Shown: in pieces, positions 1 to 7,390 of the stretch
Position numbering within the stretch: the first letter of the stretch is position 1
How the letters are laid out: every line of letters starts with the position of its first letter
Origin: an uncultured Enterobacter sp.
Lineage (GTDB): Bacteria > Pseudomonadota > Gammaproteobacteria > Enterobacterales > Enterobacteriaceae
DNA: 12,304 bases
Reading direction: 5' to 3'
Assembly: GCA_946477805.1 (NCBI GenBank)
Contig: CAMKZP010000049.1
Coordinates: forward strand, 1 to 12,304
Position numbers and translations under genes: made by a program
The notes under the pieces: model-generated
What the model saw: the letters and a program-made list of their open reading frames with translations, nothing else
Databases searched by the model: none
What the model was told of the DNA's origin: nothing

Positions 1-49
1 ACGAGTTTTCTGCCTGTCTCGTGGGCTCGGAGATGTGTATAAGAGACAG
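1..49. other. Sequencing adapter remnant (Illumina Nextera, i7 side), not genomic
   Basis: Bases 16-49 are an exact match, from memory, to the 34-base Nextera Read 2 transposase adapter. Its last 19 bases (31-49) are the Tn5 mosaic end. Bases 8-15 (TTCTGCCT) equal the Nextera N703 i7 index in oligo orientation. Bases 1-7 (ACGAGTT) match the end of the P7 primer (ACGAGAT) with one mismatch at base 6. Four adapter pieces in the right order and spacing cannot be chance. This is library read-through left untrimmed at a contig end. Genomic sequence starts at base 50. Confidence 0.98.
31..49 (+). other. Tn5 mosaic end inside the adapter (artefact, not a resident transposon)
   Basis: The 19-base hyperactive Tn5 mosaic end recognised by the tagmentation transposase is present without mismatch. 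A naive repeat or mobile-element search would report it as a Tn5 end. Because it is joined to an index and P7 primer remnant on its left, it comes from library construction and says nothing about mobility of this locus. Confidence 0.96.
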
Positions 50-248
50 TGCTGCTGAGTGTGCAATAATATGTTTTAGGCTCATGTAAGGTTGCTGGTA
101 TTTCAGCGTAAGTGTTTTGGCGCGTAGGTGCATTTATTGGTTTGATGTTGCGGGCTATATATATTCACCAAGATAATAGATGATGGTTTAAAAATGATTC
201 TATTACTACCGGCTGCACTAATGTTATCTTTAAAAGGATTTCTTGATT
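50..248 (+). other. AT-rich leader upstream of tssB, truncated by the contig end
   Basis: About 199 genomic bases lie between the adapter and the tssB start. They are AT-rich and include a short TA run near 156-164. I see no substantial gene, no tRNA and no terminator-like hairpin. The region should hold the operon's promoter or part of it, but true upstream sequence is lost, so regulatory sites may be missing. A 22-codon hydrophobic reading frame (194-262) runs through the tssB start in another frame; I do not call it a gene. Two sigma-54-like GG/GC pairs (119-131 and 139-151) have a 9-base rather than the canonical 10-base gap. Confidence 0.7.
137..165 (+). promoter_or_regulatory. Weak candidate sigma-70 promoter for the T6SS operon
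   Basis: A -10-like hexamer TATATT (160-165, one mismatch to consensus) follows a poor -35-like TTGGTT (137-142) with a 17-base spacer. Transcription would start near 172 and give an untranslated leader of roughly 75 bases. The -35 match is only three of six and the region is AT-rich, so chance matches are likely. A second -10-like GATAAT sits at 172-177 with an even weaker -35. Treat this as a position to test, not a call. Confidence 0.18.
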
Positions 249-746
249 ATGAGTGGCAATAAAAGCGATAGTAGTGTTGCTCCAAAAGAAAGGATTAACA
301 TCAAGTACGTTCCAAATACGAACGGTCATGCCGCAGAAGTTGAACTGCCTCTGAATTTATTGGTGGTAGGAGATATGGGGAAGGTGGATAGCGCTGCAAT
401 TGATGAGCGAGATGCCGTCTCCATCAATAAAAATAACTTCAACTCTGTTATTGCTGAAGCGGGTATTAGCCTGAACTTTAATGTGCCCAACCTCCTCAGT
501 GATAAGTCTGATGAAGAGTTGAACATTATGCTGGATGTTAAATCATTGAACGATTTCTCACCGGATAATGTTGCACGCCAGGTACCCGAAATGAAAAAAC
601 TATTAGAGCTGCGTGAGGCATTGGTTGCTCTTAAAAGTCCTTTGGGGAATCTTCCGGCCTTCCGAGCTCAGATTCAAGCGATGCTGGATGATGAGAAATC
701 GCGTGACAGGCTAATTGAAGAGCTGAGCGTTGTGAACGGAAAATAA
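249..746 (+). CDS. tssB: T6SS contractile sheath small subunit TssB (VipA/ImpB family)
   Basis: TssB pairs with TssC to form the helical contractile sheath around the Hcp tube in the cytoplasm; contraction drives the tube and spike out of the cell. The 165-residue product has the family's usual length. Visible family signatures are the strand VELPLNLLVVGDM (31-43), VSINKNNFNSV (57-67) and the segment SLNDFSPDNVARQVPEM (99-115), followed by a charged helical C-terminus. I start at ATG 249 because AAGGA (234-238) lies 10 bases upstream; an in-frame TTG at 243 would leave only 4 bases to that site and add two residues. It is the first gene of the operon, 16 bases ahead of tssC, the normal sheath gene pair. 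Family assignment is secure from sequence; function follows from the family. Confidence 0.97.
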   Translation: MSGNKSDSSVAPKERINIKYVPNTNGHAAEVELPLNLLVVGDMGKVDSAAIDERDAVSINKNNFNSVIAEAGISLNFNVPNLLSDKSDEELNIMLDVKSLNDFSPDNVARQVPEMKKLLELREALVALKSPLGNLPAFRAQIQAMLDDEKSRDRLIEELSVVNGK

Positions 747-762
747 AACCAAGGAGAGCTGC

Positions 763-2253
763 ATGTCTTTACAGGAACAGGAATTGCCCATCGCCGAACC
801 AGTATCGGCCTCTGCGTCTCATGCATCATTGCTTGATGCCATAATGGCACAGACCCGTATTGAACCAGAATCTGAAGGCTATGATGTCGCACGTCAGGGA
901 GTTGCTGCATTTATTACCAGTCTGCTGCAAAGCGGAGATAAGCAGGAACCCGTTAATAAACTGGCAGTGGACCGCATGATCGCTGAGCTTGACGCGAAGA
1001 TGAGCAAGCAGATGGACGCGATCCAACATAATAATATCTTTCAGGAACGTGAATCCTTCTGGCGTTCAGTTAAAACCACCGTTGATCGCACTGACTTTCG
1101 GGAAAATATCAAAATCCATGTTCTGCACGCAACCAAACAGGAACTTCTGGATGATTTTGAATTTGCACCAGAAATCATTCAGTCGGGCTTTTATAAGCAT
1201 GTCTATGCTTCTGGTTACGGGCAGTTTGGTGGAGAGCCAGTTGCCGCGGTGATTGGGGGCTATGAATTTAGCAACACAAACCAGGATATGAAACTCCTGC
1301 GCTATCTTAGCAGCGTAGGTGCTATGGCCCACGCCCCATTTTTATCTTCAGTTTCTCCCGAATTTTTTGGTATTAATTCATACTCTGAGTTGGCTCAAAT
1401 TAAAGATCTTTATGCTGTTTTCGAAAGCCCAGCTTATGCGAAATGGCGTGCTCTGCGTGAATCGGAAGATTCTCGCTATCTGGGGCTCACTGCGCCACGA
1501 TACCTGTTACGACTGCCCTATTCATCGACAGATAACCCCGTAAAAACATTTAACTATCAAGAAGATGTTACGGGCGATCACAATGATTTTCTTTGGGGAA
1601 ATACGGCATTTCTGTTGGCATCCAGCATGACGAATAGTTTTGCTAAATATCGTTGGTGCCCGAATATTATCGGTCCACAAAATGGTGGTGCAGTAGACGA
1701 TTTGCCCGTTCATCTATTTGAATCGATGGGACAAATTCAAGCTAAAATACCAACCGAGGTGTTGATTACGGACCGTCGCGAGTTTGAATTGGCGGAAGAG
1801 GGCTTCATCACCCTTACTATGCGTAAAGGTTCTGATAATGCCGCTTTTTTCTCAGCGAATTCGGTACAGAAGCCTAAGCAATTCCCTAATACTCCTGAAG
1901 GCAAGGCGGCTGAAACCAATTATAAGCTAGGCACGCAGCTTCCCTATATGTTTATTATCAACAGGTTAGCGCATTACATTAAGGTGTTGCAGCGCGAGCA
2001 AATCGGCTCCTGGAAAGAGCGTACCGATCTGGAGCGGGAACTGAACAACTGGATTAAACAGTATGTTGCCGATCAGGAAAATCCACCTGCGGATGTTCGC
2101 AGCCGTAAACCACTTCGTGCGGCAAAAATTGAAGTATTGGATGTTGATGGGGAGCCTGGCTGGTACCAGGTGGGTCTCTCTGTTCGTCCTCACTTTAAAT
2201 ATATGGGCGCTTCTTTTGAGTTATCCCTCGTAGGGCGTCTGGATAAAGAGTAA
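763..2253 (+). CDS. tssC: T6SS contractile sheath large subunit TssC (VipB/ImpC family)
   Basis: TssC is the larger sheath subunit, interlocking with TssB and carrying the N-terminal segment that ClpV binds after contraction. The 496-residue length is typical. Family landmarks are SLLDAIMAQTRI near residues 22-33 (the ClpV-contacting region in VipB-type proteins), YGQFGGEP (152-159), AHAPF near 188-192, RESEDSRYLGL (232-242), LPYMF and RLAHYIKV in the C-terminal third, and RPHFK (475-479) close to the end. An AAGGAG site (750-755) precedes ATG 763. No frameshift or missing block is visible. The VipB-like N-terminus fits a canonical ClpV-recycled sheath, in agreement with tssH in the same operon. 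Confidence 0.98.
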   Translation: MSLQEQELPIAEPVSASASHASLLDAIMAQTRIEPESEGYDVARQGVAAFITSLLQSGDKQEPVNKLAVDRMIAELDAKMSKQMDAIQHNNIFQERESFWRSVKTTVDRTDFRENIKIHVLHATKQELLDDFEFAPEIIQSGFYKHVYASGYGQFGGEPVAAVIGGYEFSNTNQDMKLLRYLSSVGAMAHAPFLSSVSPEFFGINSYSELAQIKDLYAVFESPAYAKWRALRESEDSRYLGLTAPRYLLRLPYSSTDNPVKTFNYQEDVTGDHNDFLWGNTAFLLASSMTNSFAKYRWCPNIIGPQNGGAVDDLPVHLFESMGQIQAKIPTEVLITDRREFELAEEGFITLTMRKGSDNAAFFSANSVQKPKQFPNTPEGKAAETNYKLGTQLPYMFIINRLAHYIKVLQREQIGSWKERTDLERELNNWIKQYVADQENPPADVRSRKPLRAAKIEVLDVDGEPGWYQVGLSVRPHFKYMGASFELSLVGRLDKE

Positions 2254-2260
2254 GGATGAA

Positions 2261-2692
2261 ATGATGAGGGGGCGTGAACAAAGAAATACTGGAAGTTTAT
2301 TTGAACGTTTAACAATTGATATGCAAACGGCCCCTTCACGTTCCACGAGTATTCAGGTGCTAAAGCATTCAATAATGCACAACTTAAATAATGTCCTGAA
2401 TACCCGGCCAGGCAACAGCCAAAGCGCCCCGGAAATGGGTATTGCTGACCCAGGAAGCGAAGAACATACATCCGGCACCTTTTTAGAGGCTCAGATCGAG
2501 AAAATCCACCGTTGTATTTTGGAATACGAGCCCCGTATTACATTTGTCAACATTACGGCCGCCGCCCAGGACGCAAATTGTCCTCTCGATATCCGGTTTC
2601 AGATAACAGCATTTGTGAATTTGCAGGGGCGCGAAAACGTTCTGGAATTTAATGTGCGGTTTGATGGCAGCAAGCATTACAGGATGGATTAA
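2261..2692 (+). CDS. tssE: T6SS baseplate protein TssE (gp25-like)
   Basis: TssE resembles phage T4 gp25, the wedge protein that nucleates sheath assembly on the baseplate. The 143-residue product shows the family pattern: SLFERL (12-17), LNTRPGNSQSAPEMGI (46-61), a helix ending in YEPRI (89-93), then a strand-rich C-terminus. The start is ambiguous. ATG 2261 is only 4 bases after AGGA (2253-2256), whereas ATG 2264 has a better 7-base spacing and loses just one residue. The ribosome-binding sequence overlaps the tssC stop, suggesting coupled translation. The gap to tssF is 5 bases. Family call is firm. Confidence 0.94.
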   Translation: MMRGREQRNTGSLFERLTIDMQTAPSRSTSIQVLKHSIMHNLNNVLNTRPGNSQSAPEMGIADPGSEEHTSGTFLEAQIEKIHRCILEYEPRITFVNITAAAQDANCPLDIRFQITAFVNLQGRENVLEFNVRFDGSKHYRMD

Positions 2693-2697
2693 ATACG

Positions 2698-4521
2698 ATG
2701 GTAATGGAAGAGCGCTATTTCCGGGAAGAACTCGATTATATTCGCCAGCTTGGCAAAGTGCTGGCGAAAGATAAACCACATCTGGCACGTTTCCTTGCAG
2801 AAAAGGGAACGGACCCCGATGTGGAGCGCATTCTTGAAGGGTTCGCTTTTTTGTCTGGCAATTTGCGAGCCAAGATCGAGGATGAGTTTCCTGAATTGAC
2901 GCACAGTCTGTTGAGTACTCTCTGTCCTAATTATTTGCGTCCGACGCCTTCAATGACCATTATTGAATATATGCCCGACATCAGCACTATTACTACTCCC
3001 GTTAAAGTTGAACGTGGCGAGCAGGTCAAAAGTCTGCCCGTGCTAATGGATAGCGATAATGATGTGTATTCAGATGGCCAACAGGATCTTCCTCCTGCAT
3101 GCATATTTACTCTTAGTCGAGACATTTGGTTACAGCCGTTGCGCGTCGCATCGGTTGTGAACAATAGCAGTCATAAGCTAGGTATAATTGATATCACCTT
3201 TAACACTAATGCAAAAATTAGCCTGGCTTCGTTGGATCTCAATAAACTGCGTTTCTGGTTGGGTAACGATGATGATTATACCCGCTGGCAGCTTTATTTA
3301 TGGCTTTGTCGTTATTTCTGTCAGGCCGAGTTAGTCATCAAAGACACCTTAATCGCATTGCCTGACTTTCGTTTGGCTCCGGTCGGCTTCGAAAAACAAG
3401 ATGCGCTGCTTCCTTACCCTAAAAACGTTTACAGCGGATTCAGGATTTTGCAGGAGTATCTCTGTTATCCAGATAGTTTTCTGTTTTTTGATGTCAGCGG
3501 CATTCAGCCTCTTTCTGCTGAACTGGCGGCAGAACAGATAACTCTCAGACTTCATTTTTCGCTACCACTCCCTGCTGATAGCAAAATTCGGGAAAACTCT
3601 TTCCGGCTGCACTGCTCGCCAGCGGTGAATTTATTCGTTCATCACGCAGAGGCGATAGCTGCAGAGAGTGGTCGCGTCAAATATCCTCTGCAAGCTAGCT
3701 ATCAACGTCCAGATTGCTACGACATATTTGCTGTCAGACAGGTTTTCAGCCAGGTTCGCGCTGTTAAAAAAGGTGGTGTGACGCCTGTGATAAGAGAGTT
3801 CCCGGAGTTCAACGGCTTTCAGCATCAGGTGGAATACGCCTTAAAAAGGGATGTTGTCTATTATCAGCATCGTAAAAAAACATCACTCCTGCATCAGGGA
3901 TTTGACCATTTCATTGCATTGATTCAGGCCGATGGCAACAGCCCCGAAGCGTATTTGCTGAAGGATGAAGTGGCCTCTGTCAGCCTGATATGTACCAGCC
4001 GAGAGCAACCCGTAAAACTCCAGCCGGGAGATATCTGTATTCCTGCCGGTAAGAAGACGGCCACGTTTCGTAACGTGACAAAACCGACCACGCCACTTTG
4101 GCCCGTACAGGACGGCAGTCTTCACTGGTCTCTGCTTTCTTGTATGAATCTGAACTACCTGTCCTTATTGGATCTGGATGCACTGAAAAAAATTTTACAC
4201 ATTTTTGATTTGCCGGGTATTCATCACCCGCAGTCTGCGCGCCTGTCACAAAAAAAGCTTGATGCCATTGAGGGTATCGACACCCGCCCTGTTGATCATC
4301 TGTTAGACGGTATCCCCGTTCGGGGGATTGCCACAACGTTGCACATCAATCCGGCTCCGTTCGTTTGTGAAGGAGAGATTTTTTTGCTGGGCACCATGCT
4401 CTCGTTCTTCTTTTCGCTGTATGCCAGCGTAAACAGCTTTCATGAACTGAGCATTGTAAATACGCGTACTCAGGAGAGTTATACATGGACGGACAGAACC
4501 GGTCAGCACGCACTGATGTAA
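2698..4521 (+). CDS. tssF: T6SS baseplate wedge protein TssF (VasA/ImpG family)
   Basis: TssF is the main wedge subunit of the cytoplasmic T6SS baseplate and acts with TssG, TssE and TssK. At 607 residues it has the usual family size. The N-terminus carries the hallmark series: EERYFREELDYIRQLG (4-19), DPDVERILEGFAFLSG (39-54), IEDEFPEL (60-67) and YLRPTPSM (79-86). The rest is a long strand-rich body without membrane segments. A second in-frame ATG at 2704 is possible (two residues shorter). No strong Shine-Dalgarno is visible (AGGA at 2681-2684 is distant), so translation is probably coupled to tssE. The first two thirds is noticeably AT-richer than the downstream genes. The reading frame is intact through several seven-A runs (for example 3874-3880 and 4250-4256). 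Confidence 0.96.
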   Translation: MVMEERYFREELDYIRQLGKVLAKDKPHLARFLAEKGTDPDVERILEGFAFLSGNLRAKIEDEFPELTHSLLSTLCPNYLRPTPSMTIIEYMPDISTITTPVKVERGEQVKSLPVLMDSDNDVYSDGQQDLPPACIFTLSRDIWLQPLRVASVVNNSSHKLGIIDITFNTNAKISLASLDLNKLRFWLGNDDDYTRWQLYLWLCRYFCQAELVIKDTLIALPDFRLAPVGFEKQDALLPYPKNVYSGFRILQEYLCYPDSFLFFDVSGIQPLSAELAAEQITLRLHFSLPLPADSKIRENSFRLHCSPAVNLFVHHAEAIAAESGRVKYPLQASYQRPDCYDIFAVRQVFSQVRAVKKGGVTPVIREFPEFNGFQHQVEYALKRDVVYYQHRKKTSLLHQGFDHFIALIQADGNSPEAYLLKDEVASVSLICTSREQPVKLQPGDICIPAGKKTATFRNVTKPTTPLWPVQDGSLHWSLLSCMNLNYLSLLDLDALKKILHIFDLPGIHHPQSARLSQKKLDAIEGIDTRPVDHLLDGIPVRGIATTLHINPAPFVCEGEIFLLGTMLSFFFSLYASVNSFHELSIVNTRTQESYTWTDRTGQHALM

Positions 4522-5537
4522 AGAGGACTGCCGGTGACGTTTTTTCCCTCAACGGGATTAATGTTCGCCGTCATAACTTTTATGCGTTGGTTGACGAGAT
4601 ATACCGTTTTACGGGTCACCATAACGATGTCTCTCTGGCCACTGACCCCGATAAAGATGTCATTCGCTTTGAAGCGGATACCTGTATCGCTTTTCCTGGC
4701 AGTGATGTTGTTCGGGTTAAACAAAACGACAGCGGCCAGTACGTTGTGACGGTGGCATTTAGCGGTTTGCATGGCAGTCAGTCTCCGCTACCAGGCTACT
4801 ACCTGGAGCAGATCGCATGGGAAAGCGCGCAGGGCGAAAGTGGGATTGCGGATTTCCTTAATCTTTTTTCACATCGGATGATCCAGTTCATCTGGCACAT
4901 ATGGCGGAAATATCGCTGGCATATCTGTTTCAACAATGGTGGAACGGACGAATTTACTCAGCGTATGTACGCGCTTGTTGGCCTGGGGAGTCCAACACAG
5001 CGCGAACGTTTAGCCATAAATCACAGCAAGATGCTTGCCTATGCCGGGGTGCTTGCTGGGCCAGGCCGTTCGCCGGAAGTTATCTGCGATTTGGTCTCCC
5101 ACTGTTTCGACCTGGAGGATGTCACGCTTTATCGCTGGCAGTTACGACAGGTAGATATTCTGACGTCTCAGCAAAATCGGTTGGGAGGATTTCTCCAAAG
5201 GGATTGGCATCGTCATCCGCGTTCATTGCTCGGTAAAAATTTTACCTTAGGCAGCCGTATACCTGACCGAAGCGGTAAATTTTTGCTGTGTATTCGTGCG
5301 CTGTCGCGTGAACGTTTCCTTACTTTTTTACCTGACGGCGAAAGTTTCCTGCCGTTAAAGATGTTTTTGGCGTTCGTCTTACGCGATCAGCTTGCATGGG
5401 ATCTGCGACTCGAGATGGCTCCGGAGCAGATTGGCGGTATGACGTTGGGAGACGAACGGAGTTCCCGTATTGGCTGGACCAGTTTTATTGGTCAGCCGGA
5501 AGCCTGCCCGAGCGTCACAATTAAAGTCCAGGCATGA
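4485..5537 (+). CDS. tssG: T6SS baseplate protein TssG (VasB/ImpH family)
   Basis: TssG joins two TssF copies in each baseplate wedge and contacts TssK. The 350-residue product has the family size and signatures: an N-terminal helix with NFYALVDEIYRFTG, the strand IRFEADTCIAFP, the block FSGLHGSQSPLPGYYLE with the conserved G-PLP core, then FSHRMIQFIWHIWRKY (128-143), which is a strong TssG marker. The start ATG 4485 lies inside the end of tssF, giving a 37-base overlap in a different frame; AGGAG (4472-4476) sits 8 bases before it, supporting this start and implying coupled expression of the partner subunits. No defects are visible. A later start would remove residues before the first helix and has no better ribosome site. 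Confidence 0.94.
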   Translation: MDGQNRSARTDVKRTAGDVFSLNGINVRRHNFYALVDEIYRFTGHHNDVSLATDPDKDVIRFEADTCIAFPGSDVVRVKQNDSGQYVVTVAFSGLHGSQSPLPGYYLEQIAWESAQGESGIADFLNLFSHRMIQFIWHIWRKYRWHICFNNGGTDEFTQRMYALVGLGSPTQRERLAINHSKMLAYAGVLAGPGRSPEVICDLVSHCFDLEDVTLYRWQLRQVDILTSQQNRLGGFLQRDWHRHPRSLLGKNFTLGSRIPDRSGKFLLCIRALSRERFLTFLPDGESFLPLKMFLAFVLRDQLAWDLRLEMAPEQIGGMTLGDERSSRIGWTSFIGQPEACPSVTIKVQA

Positions 5538-5571
5538 AATACAACAATCAGATGCGGAGTAGATAAACAGG

Positions 5572-6864
5572 ATGCCACAGCAGAATCGACATAAACAAAC
5601 GCAGCATTCACTGACGCTACAGATTTTGAACGGGAATGAGCTGGAAAGCGGACGTACAGCAAAATGTACGTTTACCTCGCAAGGCGGTGATGTCGGTCAT
5701 GCTGAGGGGTGCTTTTGGTCACTCCAGGATCGCAGTCAATCTGTACCCGAGCGAGCTTTTGCTATTTGTTTTCTTGATGGGGTGTTTTGTCTGAAAAGCG
5801 ATATTGCTGGTCTGGAGATCAATCAGGCTCGCATCTCGGCGAATGCTGGTCTTGTGCAGCTGAGGCAGGGCGATGAAATCCGCCTTGCGAATCTGCTCCT
5901 GAAAGCGTTCACCGGCAATATTGCGCAGTATGAAGAACAGATGGCGACACCCGAAACCATTGTCAGCAACAGTGAGCAATTGACAGCCCTTCTTACGACA
6001 GAAGGCCAGCCAAAGTATGCTGATACAACGGTCTATCGGGAGACGGCCACAACCGTTGCCAGCAGTTTTACGCGAGATCCTCTCGCGGCGTTACAAACAG
6101 AAAGTCTGATGTCAGCGGGAAATAGCCCTGTGGCTAGCGGGCAAGAATCACTATCACTCGCTCCGCCGATGGCCGATCCGGTGGGAAAAGGCGGCTTAGA
6201 TTACCATTTTCTTGATCTGCCTGATGTCGAGAACACTATCCAGGATACCCAAAGGGGAGCAGGGGATGACGTATCGCGGCAACATATTGCCGTTTCTCCT
6301 TTGATGCGTGGGCTCGAATGCGCTTTACCATTACGTAACTCGCAGGATGCCAGCGACTTTCTTGAAGAAGCCGGACGAACATTGCAGGCTGCGATCAAAG
6401 GGTTACTTGATCTGCAGCAGCATCGTAACAGCCTGTCAGACAAACACCTGCGTCCGCTGGAGGACAACCCGCTGCGTCTGAATATCGATTACTCCACGGC
6501 GCTGGACCTCATGTTTGCCGAAGGTAAAAGTCCGGTGCACCTTTCGGCTCCTGCAGCCATCGGCGAGAGCCTTCGCAATATCCGTCATCATGAAGAGGCC
6601 AACCGCACTGCGATTGTTGAATCGCTGCGAGTGCTGCTTGACGCTTTTTCGCCGCAGAGCCTTATGCGCCGTTTTGTGCAATACCGGCGTAGCCATGAGT
6701 TACGCCAGCCCCTGGAGAATGCCGATGCATGGCTGATGTACAGCCACTATTACGACGAACTGGCATCGGATCGTCAGCAGGGCTTTGAAATGTTGTTTAA
6801 CGAAGTTTATGCCCAGGTGTATGACCGTGTTTTACGTGAGAAACAGCGGGAGCTGGAAGCATGA
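5572..6864 (+). CDS. tagH: T6SS-associated FHA-domain protein TagH (VasC-like), FHA apparently degenerate
   Basis: TagH/Fha proteins act in post-translational control of T6SS assembly, in some systems by binding a phosphorylated threonine made by the kinase PpkA. The 430-residue product has an N-terminal region with FHA-like spacing (about 12-113), a low-complexity linker (about 120-235) and the conserved C-terminal TagH domain, recognised by NPLR (299-302), LRVLLDAFSPQSLMRRF and the helical end. In the FHA part, the usual GR is VGH (41-43), the S-x-x-H motif reads VPERAF (58-63) and the S-x-N-G loop reads SDIAG (76-80). The phosphopeptide-binding residues thus seem replaced, by my hand alignment. 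No ribosome site is strong; CGGAG (5555-5559) is the best. It follows tssG by 34 bases and overlaps tssJ by ATGA. Confidence 0.9.
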   Translation: MPQQNRHKQTQHSLTLQILNGNELESGRTAKCTFTSQGGDVGHAEGCFWSLQDRSQSVPERAFAICFLDGVFCLKSDIAGLEINQARISANAGLVQLRQGDEIRLANLLLKAFTGNIAQYEEQMATPETIVSNSEQLTALLTTEGQPKYADTTVYRETATTVASSFTRDPLAALQTESLMSAGNSPVASGQESLSLAPPMADPVGKGGLDYHFLDLPDVENTIQDTQRGAGDDVSRQHIAVSPLMRGLECALPLRNSQDASDFLEEAGRTLQAAIKGLLDLQQHRNSLSDKHLRPLEDNPLRLNIDYSTALDLMFAEGKSPVHLSAPAAIGESLRNIRHHEEANRTAIVESLRVLLDAFSPQSLMRRFVQYRRSHELRQPLENADAWLMYSHYYDELASDRQQGFEMLFNEVYAQVYDRVLREKQRELEA

Positions 6865-7388
6865 TCAGAAAAACGTTGTTTCTGGCCTGCGCTCTGGCGA
6901 GCGTTTTATTAACGGGCTGTGAAATGGCGAAAAAGGTTGGCCAGGTTATCGGGAATCCGGATATCCAGGTTGGCAAGCAGGCTGAGCAGCCATCAGAAAT
7001 GACCATCACTCTGCTAACCGAGCCGGATACCAATATCAATCCTGATGGGGATGCCGCTTCGGTGGATGTTCAACTGATCTACATGAGCGATGACTCAAAA
7101 CTACAGGCGGCGGATTATGACCTGATGGCGACAACGCCCCTGCCTGATGCGCTGGGGAAAAACTACATTGATCATCAGGACTTTAGCCTCTTACCCGACA
7201 GCATTAAAACCCTTCCATCAGTAAAGCTGGATGACAAAACGCGGTTTATCGGTGTGGTAGCGTATTTCTCTGATGACCAAAGCGCCGAATGGAAACAGAT
7301 TGAACCGGTAGAAGGCCTGGGCCACCACTATCGTCTGCTGGTGCATGTTCGCGGCAGCAGCATTGAGATGAAAAAAGAGGACGAATAA
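6861..7388 (+). CDS. tssJ: T6SS outer-membrane lipoprotein TssJ (SciN/VasD family)
   Basis: TssJ anchors the trans-envelope TssJLM complex at the inner face of the outer membrane and binds the periplasmic end of TssM. The 175-residue precursor begins with a lipoprotein signal: basic IRK, a hydrophobic core, and the lipobox LLTGC (16-20), giving lipidation at Cys20. The next residue is Glu rather than Asp, consistent with sorting to the outer membrane. The mature part has the family's transthyretin-like pattern: SVDVQLIYMSDD strand, the ADYDLM segment, the LLPDSIKTLP region and FIGVVAYFSDDQSAEWK. The end is charged (KKEDE). Start ATG 6861 overlaps the tagH stop as ATGA. The tssM partner gene is not in this window. 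Confidence 0.94.
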   Translation: MIRKTLFLACALASVLLTGCEMAKKVGQVIGNPDIQVGKQAEQPSEMTITLLTEPDTNINPDGDAASVDVQLIYMSDDSKLQAADYDLMATTPLPDALGKNYIDHQDFSLLPDSIKTLPSVKLDDKTRFIGVVAYFSDDQSAEWKQIEPVEGLGHHYRLLVHVRGSSIEMKKEDE

Positions 7389-7390
7389 CG

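Noticed and set aside
31..49. Tn5 mosaic end as evidence of a transposon next to the T6SS locus
   Set aside because: It is continuous with an index and P7 primer remnant, so it comes from tagmentation library preparation.
243..248. tssB start at TTG 243
   Set aside because: The AAGGA at 234-238 is only 4 bases away, versus 10 for ATG 249, and ATG is the more usual start codon.
3871..4260. Seven-A runs in tssF as programmed frameshift sites
   Set aside because: The main frame continues without interruption through both runs to a normal C-terminus, and no stimulatory structure or conserved alternative frame is evident.
3980..4336. 118-codon minus-strand frame opposite tssF, and similar antisense frames over tssK (7427-7804) and tssH (10769-11185)
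   Set aside because: All are shadows of firmly assigned plus-strand T6SS genes, with unremarkable, arginine- and cysteine-rich translations.
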